DNA of 64,000 nucleotides from Aspidiotus rigidus (Eukaryota; Arthropoda; Insecta; Hemiptera; Diaspididae): NCBI GenBank assembly GCA_035079385.1, contig JAVHKY010000015.1, forward strand, positions 1,116,001 to 1,180,000. The letters are read 5' to 3'. The translations under genes and the position numbers were made by a program. Of this stretch, positions 38,401 through 50,400 are shown one piece after another. Numbering within the stretch: the stretch's first letter is position 1; each line of letters begins with the position of its first letter. The notes under the pieces were generated by a model. It ran no database searches. It was not told the DNA's origin and was given only the letters and a program-made list of their open reading frames with translations.

Positions 38401-41400
38401 CCGAGGAATCTTCTCTTTCAGCTGCACGAGGTTCCTCACTGTAGTAACAGGGTAGAACCGTATCTGGTTACCGTAATTCTTAAGGTCCCTGGCCAACCTT
38501 TCAGGGGGGCGACCCAAATAAGGTAAGCGAATTCATCGTTGCTTAGGGTGGGAGCTGAAGAGGAGTTTTGGATCGATTTGATGAAAGTAAACGCCTCAAT
38601 CTCTTCCGCTTGATCATAATTCGGAGGCAATTTTGGCGAGCTTTTCTTTTTCAAAAGCAATTTCGTCAAGCGGAATGGAAAGAAGACGATGGATAGCTGC
38701 GTGGATGGTAGCTAGTTGGTGGTATGACCGATTATCTGTAGAGACTCCTTTAAAGGAAGACTTCCCATGTATTTCAAACCTCGGAGTCAACATGGCGCAT
38801 GTCGTCTGATTCCTCCAGAGAAATTTCCAAGTCGAGATAGCAGATCCGGTTCCCTCCCAGTTCCATGGTGAACGAAATTTCGGAGTGAAAGTTGTTGATC
38901 TCATCTGAAAAGCATTGGAGAGCTCCGTCAGAGCTGTTCCAGACAACCTGGACGTCGTCCACATACTGCCTCTCGAAGCAGACAAGACGGACGTTTCCAG
39001 GTAATCCATGAACACATTTGCGACCAGGGGGGGGGGCAGTAGCCCTCCCATGGGAAGACCGTCCGGAAAAACGAATGTCTGACCATTGAATCTGCACAAG
39101 TTGGAGGATAGACAGAGGGTCATCATGGAAGTAAGTTTGGAGACGGTGTCTTCATGTACATTCTGTAGTTTGAGGAGATGATTGTCAGAGGCACCCGAAT
39201 TTTTGTGTAAATGTTACGCATATCAAACGAAATCAATCGGCTTGTTCCCTGAAACTGGTCACTGGATTTGCGTATACTCTCCGGTTGGAAAGCCACAAAA
39301 GTTGAGAACCAGGACACCAAGTACTGTGCTTGGGGTCACTGTAAAAGGCCACCACAGGTCTGATGGGGTGATTCTCTTTGTGAAGCTTGATTCGTCCAAA
39401 TAAACGCCGAAGATTAGGACACATATTGTATTATTGGTCACATGCACAGACTTACGAATAGCTGCCCTCATCTTCTCATTATATGTGTTAAGACTAAAAT
39501 TCTTTGGAATAGCTCCCGCGCCATTCAGAAAATCCATGACTCGGTGTTGGTAATCGACCTTGCAGAGAATAACTACGGATTCTCCTTTATCAGCTTTCGC
39601 AACCAAAAAGTTCTCCGTTGAAGTGTCCTGGAGATTTGCTGGTAGATTAGAAAAGAACGAGTCGGAGGATTTTGTAGCGAGTTACCTGGTACGATCACTG
39701 TTCATTCGTAGATCGGTTCTTAGGCCAGTTGACAAATCGGAAAGTAAATTGCGGGGTTGGTAGATTTTTTGGGCAGTTCACATAGTTTGTATATCATTTT
39801 AGGTCTGATAAGGCTCAAGGGGACGTATGAAATACGAAAACTAAGCAAAGGAAGTGAATTGTTTTGTGAAGGGAATAGGTGCGAAAGTGAATATTGCGGT
39901 AAGCAGGACGATTTGGTGTGGAATTAAAGAAAATGTTCTGAACCAGGATTTCAGGAAGTTGTAAGACAGAGCTGAAGAGACTGACAGTTGAGTAAAGAAG
40001 AGAATTCGGCGGTTAGACTAGAGCAGAGCAAGTATAAAAAAGGCTCGTGTAAATGCGAACGTCGTAGTTTTGAAGTGTGTCTAGAAGTGAGTGATGTGAT
40101 GAGGGTGATCCATGATCTAGAATGGATCGGACTAGGGTATGGTATAGAAGGGAAATAGAGTTTTACGGTCGCAACCGGTGAAAGGATAGGATAGGTATTG
40201 TGAGACGTTTAATACTCGGCTTAGCTTCAATGTCTTCAATATGCGGTAGCCGTGAATTTTTGGAGTAAAAGCGGAGGCCGAAGACCCACACTGCATCATT
40301 GGAGTTGAGGAGGAGGGAAGAAAATGGAAAAATCAGATTGCAGAATGTCCTTTATTGGCTTTGACCATCAAATTGCCACTCAAAAAGTACATGAAAATTA
40401 AATAAATATTTGTACTAAGAAAAAAAAAAAAAAAATAGGTAATTTAAAAATTTTAGTCTACAAGATGTCTTGTTAGGACGAAGGTGTAAATCACATTAAT
40501 TTCGTTAAACGACTGAAACACAGTAAAATGTTCGATATTCGCACCACGATATGTTGATACATATGTATGAGATACAAAAGGTTAGGGTAAATCGAACGTG
40601 AAGAAAAGAGAGATTTATGAGGGCGTAGAAAAGCGATGAAAAAAATTTCACGCTCACAGAACAAAAAATAGAGGACTCTGACGGAAGAAGAACAAATATT
40701 TTCAAAATAGTATTTTGCAGGTCTCCTCTGTCGTTTTATTCTGTATTGTCTCGCAACATTACTAAACAATCATCCATCATTCTAGCGAGATAGTAGTGTT
40801 GTTGTCAACAACTTGAAACCAGCCCTGCATTCCAGATTATGGTGCGGAAACACTTCTGCATTAAAGTCGCACTTCTAGACGCGCGTGGTTCTCTCGACCA
40901 TCGGTGAAGAGAAAAGTTTGGTCGCCTTTTCGTACATAAACGCGACTTTTCGCTCTCGCATTTGTTTAACAATTTTGTCATTCGGAAAGAATCTTAATTG
41001 CAGCCATCTATTAAAGTCAGCCTCACCATGCGTTGTGTTTATTTGTGAGAAGGCGAAAATTTGCATCCAGGTACATACGAATTCTACTATAAGATCTTAT
41101 TTTTCTTATAGTTTTCCTGTAATTTTAGAAGTTTTTTTACGCGGAAGGGAGGACATGATGAGGTACCAGGTTCGAGGTCGTATACTCTGGAATAGAAATT
41201 ATTTATACGTTATTCATTATTACGGAACGTTCACTCGAAATATTTTCTAATGTGAAAATACGTTTCACCACTCTGGAAAAACGTTTGAAACTTTTTTACG
41301 GTTGCGAGAGAAATGGTGATATTGAATTTGTGACGTTAGATCCGAGACAAAATCCGCGCATTAAGGTGATTGATTTATGATAGCGTCGTATAACCGGAAA

Positions 41401-44400
41401 GACGTGAACGATACGGTGACAAGTGAAACTATCTTCAAACGGTGTCATTAAATTCGCGTATATAAGGTGATATTCTATTTCATATACTCGTATGTCAACA
41501 GAACGTGAGCACGAGCACATCATTTGGGTTTATGTAGTACTTGAACTAAGTGCGAAAATACGTAATTTAATGCAAATTTTGAAAAGGTTCACGATAATTT
41601 GTCGGGGTTGATGATGAAAGCACACCGGCCTCATTTTATGAAAAAGTTTTGAATTCGTAATATTCCTGAGGCATGTTACCTATAATTACGATTATGAGTG
41701 ACATTATAATTAGAAATTGGGGAAAAAATTAAAACGAAATTGTTGTTTCAGTTTATGGCTATATGTCTATTCTAACATAGGGTTGATAGTATGTTTGTTC
41801 GGAGAATAGGAGAAAGATGCAGTTTATTTAACAAGATGTTAGCTACACGGGTGCGATGAATGAACCAGAGTACTTGGAATAGGGGGTAGGATTGCGTGAG
41901 ACGCAGAAATTGTAGGGAAAGTGTGACAGTATCGTAGTCATTTTGGAGATCTTGTGAGATTGAGGAGGAGACTTGTCATGAGCAACGAAGAAAAAAGAGT
42001 TGAAGGCATGAGAATATATGTTGTAGGTTTTGAGTTTTTTTATATTTTGGTGAGAATAGATTGGTTACTCGTTCCTCAGTCAGTTGGATATCTGGATTCC
42101 CACCTGAGGCCAATTCATTGGGTTGGAATCTTCGCTCTACGTGTTCTAAACTGGTTTGTATACATTCTTCATCGTTATTGAGTCATCGTAATGGTGAGTA
42201 TAACCAGGAGAAGGGGTTTCTCAATTGTACAAATCTACTTTATTAGTTGCTTTTACAAGAGTACTTTCGGGTGTTGTCCCATCATCAGTTGTGTCGCAAC
42301 TGGAGAACAAGGCCTTAACCATGAGTTTTTATAGTATAACACTGTGATCTTATTGGCTAAAACATACTGCTTTGTGATTGATTCAATCTGTTGTCCTAAA
42401 TGCTGCGTTTCTGTTGGCTACCTGGATACCTGCCGTCTCATTCGTTGGTTCCGTTCTTCTTATCTCGTCCAATCACCTGGCCGAATAATTTTTCGCTGTC
42501 AAATGTGATTACATTGTTCAAGAGGCAGGCTTTCTTCTTCTTAGCTTTTGTAATCTCCATTTGTTCCCAGAGTTTTCTTCTCTTTGTACTATTCTCAACG
42601 TGTATGACTTCAAATATTCCCTCTCCATCGTGGTTTTCCTCGTTACAGTGTTTCCCAAACAGTGACCTGCCATCTTCTTTCTCCCTCGACGTTTTGTGCT
42701 CCTTTCTTCTGATCTCAAACTTTCTCCCAGTCTCACCGATATAGATCCCCTTGCACTGTTCACAACTGAGCTTGTACACTCCGCTCAAGCTTTCCTTGTC
42801 CTTTTGATCCGTCTGGTCATTGCTGATTCTCTTCACCATGGGGTGGTTATTCTGGATACCCACATTCACATCGAAGCCATTGAACGCCTTTATCAACTTG
42901 TTTGTGTACTTTCCTATATATGGTATCGATCTGGAGCACTTTCTCACTATGCTATCATGGGTTCCTTTCTTTGTTTCCATTTTCTCAAAGACTCCCTCCA
43001 CCACACATCTGCGCTAGTCATTGGCTTCTGCGATCTGCTTTACTATCTCGATCTCTTTCCTCTTCTCTTCGTTGTTCATGAGGATAGAAATTGCCCGATA
43101 GCAGTAGTTCTGGATTGCCGCTAACTTGTGCCTGGGGTGGTGGTAGGAGGAGTCATTTGGGATGATGGTGTCAGTATGCGTCGGCTTCCTGTAGATTTTG
43201 TATTCTATCCTATTGTTCTCCATTGTGAGTGTAAGGTCCAAATAGTTGATGGTCTCATTGCCTTTTTCCACTGTCAATTTGATGCTCTCATTCATCGCGT
43301 TCATTTCTGAAAGGAATAGATCCATCTGTCTATCAGTGCCTGTCCACACAATTAGGATATCATCTACATATCTGGTCCAGTGTTTGATCGAGTTTCTGAA
43401 CTTGCTGCCCTTCAATATCTTGTTTTCCATATCATTCATGAATATCTCCGCCAGTATTGGTGACATCGGTGATCCCATCGCAAATCCCCTTTCCTGACTG
43501 TAGAACCTGTTATTGAAGCGGCAGTAATTCTGGCTCAAGATCTCCTCCACTATGTTGGCGTGCTTCGACTCATCTGGGTTCCCATGATATCTGTTGTTTT
43601 TGAGCAGAGTGAGAAGTTCCTCCTTCGGTATGGTACCAAACATATTAGTCACATCAAAGGATATCAGCCTGTCGTTACTCCTGATTTCCAACTTGTCCAG
43701 TTGCTCAATCAGCTCTTCGTTGTTTCTGATACTTCGTCTGGGTGCAAACTGGTAGTTTTCTTTCAGGAATGTGGCTACGATCTTTGCTATCTTGTAGCAT
43801 GGTGATTGAATGCTGTTGACCAGGGGTCTCATCGGACGGTTTGCTTTGTGGAGTTTTACAAGCCCCTTGAGTTTTGGTGCAACGAGGTTCAACTCAAGCG
43901 TCCTTCCATTGCCGGGTACATTGTTCCGTTTCAACACAGCTTTAAGGTCATCTTGGTATTTCCGTGTTGGGTCCCTTGCCAGCTCTTGGTATCCATCAAC
44001 TGCGATGTACGACTCCACTTTTTGGGTGTAGTCCTCCTTCTCCATTACCACTACCGCGTGCTGCGCTTGCCCGCCTTTGTCAAAATCAGGTTGTTCTGTC
44101 GGATCTTCTTTTGTAGATTTGTGACCTTCCTCTGCATTACTTGCGTTCTGTCATAGGTTCGGCACATGTCCTCTTTGATGTCCAACAGCACTTTCCCAAT
44201 TTTGGTCCGGGCTTCTTGTCTCACGTCGTGTTCCATGGTTTGGATTACTTGTTCGCAGCTAATGGCCATGCTTTCAAACCTACACTGGTTCAGCCTCTCT
44301 GGCTGCACGTACTTGATGCCTTTGTCCAGCAGTCTTCTTTCTTCTTCTGTGAAGGTGACGCTTGATAGGTTCTCGGTTCTGGGAGCAAATTTGTGCTGAA

Positions 44401-47400
44401 CTCTCGCTGTCTCTTCCTTTCTTTCTTCTTTCTTCCGGGTCAGTTCGGCAAGCTTCTTCTTGATCTGTTTTATTTGGGCTTCCACTTGTTTTTCCACATA
44501 GTCTTCTTCTTTCTTCCCCTCTCCTCCTTTTTCGAACATCATTTCTTTAACTTCTAGCCTGTGGAGTAACCTGGACAGATGGAAATATCTTAACGCCCTG
44601 CCTCAGTGATAGAGTATTCCAAATCTACCATGATCATACCAATCGCAGCAGTTGTACCACAGGGCAGCGTACTTGGTCCTCACACCGCTGATGTTCCATC
44701 ACTTGCGACTTTTACAGATGATACTGCAGTGCTCTTACGGCAAAAAATTATACTGTAACAACCAGCGGACTACAAGCAGCAGTCACCGAAATAGCCAACT
44801 GGGCTGCCAGATGGAAAATTAAGATAAACGTTCGCACTTCGTACCCATGGATATTAGCCAACAATCATCAATAAAGAACCTGTCCAGTTGGCTGAAAACT
44901 CTTGTTATCTAGGCATACAAATGGGTATAGCAAGTTAAACTGGAGAATTCACATTTAGAGAAAGAAAGAACAACTGAAGTCAAGATTCCAAGAAATGCAC
45001 TGGATGATCCAAGTCACAAACAAAAGGTTGCTTTACGTCATGGTGCTACGGCCAATTGGACTGCATAGTATTCTTGGCAATGAGGAAGGTACATGGACAC
45101 GTAAGGATAGACGCCGAATTATTACCACTGCACAGCAGTTTATTCGAGATAAATATCAACCCAAAACAAACAAACCGACGAATTTGGAGCCGAACGTGAA
45201 ATTTCCAAAATTAAAATAAAATAATTAAAATAATTAATAAAGTAAATTTAGTCGAGTTTAGTTAAAAGTAGGTAAGTCAAAAGAACTGTAAAATAACGAA
45301 GGTTAAAAAAAGAACTAAAATAAACAATGAAATGTAAAAAGAAGTTAATTTCGAGTCAAGAATAAACCAGAACGACGATAATAAAACGATTTTAAAACAC
45401 GCATGCATCGTAAGTACGTTTTTGCGAAACGATTTTCAGTGACGTAGGTAAGGATTTTCAGTGTTAGCGCGGAGCGTGTGAAAAAAACGAAATAACGTCA
45501 CCGATGGTCTTTTACACACGGAAAACCGTTGCGAAAAAACTATGACGTAAACATGCCGCACGAAAAACGTATACTTTGGATGTACAAATTTGTCTTCAAA
45601 GTATTTGTGTTTTAAAGCTTTGTACAGTACAAGTGTTGTAGGTGAGTCTTTATAACTCGTACATACATTGCTTCACTCGCTCTGCTCGTTCCGCAAACGT
45701 ATGTACTCGTTATGAAAAGACTCACCTACGCCACATGTACTGTAAATAGCCATTTACGGAGACCGGTTTCGGACATACGGCGATGACCATCATCAGGCAA
45801 CTGAAGAAGATAGAAATGAACACAGTAAAATGATGTCATCCTCACGACATGTGAGGATGGGAAAAATCCAGCAAAAACCGCGAAATAGGAGTAACGAAAG
45901 TAGCCGCTAGATCGTTGAGGAGTCTTTCGCCGTGAATTTTATGCGCCGCAATCGTTTCGGCCTCCTCTAAATGATTCATTAGTTTGCCCTTCGAGCAATA
46001 ATGTAGAATTTTCCAGCTTATTTTGTCATCGAACCCGTGATTCGAGCCTAAACAATGCTTCGCCATTGCTTGCTTCTTAGTATTAAAGGCAGTGCGATGG
46101 TCAGATAGGCGCGAGGAGATGGCTCTGCCCGTTTGCCCAACCGTGCAAGATAATTGGTGGACACCAGATCGTTTACCAAGCGGAATCGGATCCTTCAGAT
46201 TCAAAAGAGCGTTGAGTGTGGTGACTGGACGAAAAACAGGTTTATAGTCATATTTTTTTAATATGGAAGCCAATCTATTGGAGGAAGACCCATAGTAAGG
46301 TGGACTGATCCATTTAGATCGACTAGATTTTTGAGGGCGATGTGGTGGAGATGATAGCAACATTCTGAGACTTTTCTTTCGTACCATTTTTGAAACGTTG
46401 ATGCGGAGACCATTATGTAAAGCGATTGATTGAATAATATCAATTTCGGTGTCACGTGCGGAGGCAGAAAAAGGGAGGGCGAGAAGACGATGAATAGAAG
46501 AATTGACAACGGCCATTTTATGTTATCTCGGATGCAAGGAATGGTTTGAAATAGAGACGCCTGTAAAGGTACTTTCCTGTGGATAGCAAAATCCATAGAG
46601 AGGCCTGAAGAACCCGGCACGAGCCGAATAGTCAGGTCCAAATGGTTTTTACAGTCGTGGTAAATTGCATGGAAGGATGAAAATCATTGAGCTTGTTATG
46701 AAACTGGTGAAGTGCCTTATCGGGGCCATTCCACACACATACAATGTCGTCCATGTAACGGGAGTAATGGAGGAGGTGGCCCTCATCAAATTCATCAAGA
46801 AGGATGTGTTCTTCCAGATGTGACATGAAGACATCAGCTACTAAAGCCGACAAGGGCCCTCCTATGGGCAGCCCGTCTACAAAACAGTACGTTTTACCCC
46901 GAAAGTAACATATGTTGTCCTTTAGACACAACAGTAGAAGTTTTTCAAATTCTTTGCACATATCGTTAGGGATACCAATACCACGGAGCAGTTCGAGCAT
47001 GACATTGATGGTATAGAGCACCGGGATGTTAGTGAACATGCTCATAACATCGAAGGAGAGTAGATGAGAGTTCGGAGGAAAGGATTCCGCTGCGAGCCTA
47101 TGCGCCGGCTCAATGGAGTTTTAGGCGAGAAACCGGAACATTCTTTGAACCAGCCAGCGAGGAATTTGGCGAGACGAAAGGAAGGTGCTGTGTAGTAGGC
47201 GAGAACTGGACGCATAGGATGATCCGCCTTGTGCATTTCAATTTGGCCGTAGAGGCGTAGAGTAGCAACACAAATCTGTTTAAGTTGTTCACCTGAAGTG
47301 CCGAAGATCAGGGACGGTTTGTCTAAGGCAGCTCGAACTTCTTTATTATGTTTTGTGAATTTGTAACGAATAGGTTTGGCGTTTTCCAGGAAGTCGATGA

Positions 47401-50400
47401 TTTTCTTTTCGTACTCAGATTTCTGTAGAAGAACGAGCGCTTCTCCCTTGTCCACTTTTACTAAGACTAAGTTTTCGTCTTTTAGTCTCTGCCGGAGATT
47501 GAGGAAGGTGCGAGAGAACGGAGGAAAGGGAGCTGAGAGGTTGTGTTTTATTGTTTTGACTTCGGGTAGATTGAGGCGAGAGTCGAGACGTAGACCGACT
47601 GCCAGATTTGCGGAGAGACTCTTTTTAGTCAGGGGATGGCGAATTTTCTTTACGGATTCAGCAGCAAATGGTAAGATCTAAATTACCGGTATACAGAGAT
47701 TCGAGAACATTACACTGCGCAAAATAACAGGGGCTCCATAGTACATCATGAACCAACAACTGCGTGAAGATCTGCCTCTCGTAACAGCTGGCCAGATTGT
47801 CTCTTGAGCCACTGACTGATACGTCGAACACGGAACCGTTGACTCCACTCGAAAAACCCGCCATAAGCAAAGAAAAACTGGGTATTGAAAACATCAACTG
47901 AAACACTGTTCTCTCAATATCCTGACTAACCAAGACTGCATGGCATATTTACTCCCGTTAACTCTTTCTTCCCCTGTCCCCAGTACATGTAAATGTCATT
48001 ATCACAGTTCATGTAATAAATAATTTAAAAAAAATTAGAAGTCTACTGTTGATAACGTCGATGCCATCCAAACGGGTATTCTTGGCTTAGAACAAGATTT
48101 CAATCACTCGGCGACACGAAAAGTCCTAAATTCCGAACATATTTTCATTCCTAAATGTGAGCGAAATATCCACCGAAAAATAGAGCGGTTTTTTGCCTCG
48201 TTATCCGTAGAGTCCAGAACGGTTATGACATTGAAACTTCATTCTCACCCTTTTCCCAGCAAAAATCGAAATCGCAGTATTGTGAAATATCTCTCATTTA
48301 ATTTTAAATTAAAAAACATGCACCGGACCTTATTCCAACTACACGAACGTCTGTGAAAACAAGTGTAAATGTTTTCCACCCCATACTAAATCACATCGTC
48401 GCTTCGCGTTGTCCCATCGTCGCATCTTTCTCGCCCTGCGCACCGCTCCCTCCGTCGCGCTCTTTCGATGTACTTTTTATGTCGCGCGAATATCAAAGTA
48501 AATTGCGAAAGTTTTTCTTCTTTTACATTTCCTGCCTGGAAAACGGAGAGAGACGCCGAAGACCGAAAAAGAAACACGCTAGCGACGACAGAGCGTAAAA
48601 CCGAAACTCGATTCTTTTGCATTCCATCGTAAACGACGATAAACTAATATTTCTTCTCGCGAAGAATCGTGCGAATGGCACGCAATTCAAGAAATCAGAA
48701 GGAAAAAAAAAGAAGAGCGCAGCTAATAATAAAGGAGCGAAAACAGCATAGAGCTTTTTCGATTCATCGCTGAAAACAATATTGCTATTGCTACGATATG
48801 CACGTTCCCTTTCTCCGAAAGATGGAGCGGACGAAGCGTGTGGTGTGTTGCGTTTTCCAGCTAGACAGGCTATTAATCTACCCATCACATATACGGGGAA
48901 TTCGCTTTTATATGTCTGTTTTAATTTGACGGGGTAGCGCATCTTCATGTATCTTACGCATACGTGTGTGGGCTAACAAGCCTATTCAATCCCCTCGAAT
49001 TCTCTGCTGGACGCGTGAATTTGTTTAAGTTGCGTTGATTTAACCTTTATATAAATCAGTACAGATGACGAAGATATGCAAGAAAATTCTCGGGAGCTCT
49101 TGGAGAAGACAGAAATATGATAGATTTAATTATATTGCGAGAGAATTGAACTTTATCTATTGAGAAAAATAATGCCGATAATTGTGCTATTAAAAATTCT
49201 AATATTTTAGCGGGGCACCCGCTATCTCTTTTGTTGAGGGGGTATTTACAGAAAACGAGTGCGAGCGCGAGTGCATTCAAATTGTGACGTCATTATTTTC
49301 GGAACTTAGAAAATTTCAATCCCCAAGCCTTATATGGTAGCTGGGGGACTGAGAAAATTTTGACTCTTGAGCTGTATAAGGTAGGAGAGGGGGACTGGAA
49401 AAACTTCAGCCCCCAAGCTTTATATGATAGGAGAGGGGCTTGGAGAATAATTTCGACCTCTAAGCTATATATGGTAGGTTCGAGATGAATTGCGGGGCAC
49501 GATAAAATTTCTCCCTATCAAAAACTTGAAAAATATATCGTCTAATAATGAAAGAAGAAACATAAAAAAACGAGACATGAGCAGACGAATGTCGGAGATT
49601 CAGGAACAGGGAAAGCTGGAAAAAATGCAGTGAATGTCGCACCGAATTGCGACATTATTTTATAAATATTGTTCAAGTTCAATGTTGAACTGTGATCGAA
49701 AGAATTGAAATGAAATCTGCGTTTGCATAAAATGTTCCTCAGGGAGTGGGACGCTCCTAGTGAACACGAGCCTGTAAAAAAATCTCTAAAGCTATGAGAT
49801 GATATCGAAATTTGAGACGGTGCCCATGTTCTGCATTATCAATACCCAAGAGATCACACTCCTACTATTCGAGAACTATACAGCTTTTCGATGCTTTGAA
49901 AAAAATTTGCAGTATTTAGTGCCCAAAGATTGCTAACTCTGAACGGTGTATGTATTTTTGTATACTTCCATCGCAAAACAGGGGTGTACCTATCTTCATT
50001 TCTACTCAAAATGACTCGTACCATAGCGGATAACATCTCCTTCATAATCTAGAATGTATTTAGAACAAATTAAGCTTGGGTATCGTCTTTCCACCCCCCC
50101 TCGCTGGAACCATGCCGTTTTCTTAAAATAACAAGTATCCTCTCTCCTATGAATTGTATGAAAAAAATGTTCAGACAAAAGTTGTTTCCTCGAGACTTTT
50201 CTTCATTTTTTGCTATTATGAAAAAGTCATTTAAAGCAACCCCTGGGGCGCATATTTAGAAAATGTGTTCCAAAATCATAACAACTTTTTTTTTTTTTTG
50301 CGTGCTATTCAACTACTCAACAAGACATTAGCTTGGGAAGAAACGTTGGGATTAAATAGATTTCTAGTAGTAGGGGGACCTGAGGATGGTTTCTGAGTTG

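Larger units (their letters stand above)
42208..44570 (-). mobile_element. PLE3: Penelope-like element, near full length
   Basis: Reverse-oriented close copy of PLE2, but longer at its 5' end: frame 1 is complete from an ATG. The right end abuts a Jockey-type LINE relic near 44570. The left end is near 42208, where similarity to PLE2 stops. I could not identify a target duplication. Confidence 0.85.
45740..47660 (-). mobile_element. PLE4: Penelope-like element, frame-broken
   Basis: Minus-strand pieces from the right: DKGEALVLLQKSEYEKKI and LYGQIEMHKADHPMRPVL (47455-47042), motif A SFDVMSMFTNIP near 47050, motif B GLPIGGPLSALVADVFM and motif C YSRYMDDIVCVW (47045-46632), then FAIHRKVPLQASLFQ (46641-46258) and SIHRLLALPFSASARDTEID through the endonuclease (46516-45842). 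It has an intact-looking MDD in motif C but at least two frame changes. It sits between two parts of a Jockey-type LINE. Confidence 0.8.

Noticed and set aside
40885..41250. 121-residue plus-strand frame and opposing 63-residue minus frame
   Set aside because: Open but without recognisable domain or codon pattern; treated as chance frames in an intron.
48523..48948. 141-residue minus-strand frame in a CG-richer patch
   Set aside because: Low-complexity Phe, Ser, Arg-rich translation with no domain, and antisense frames of similar length.
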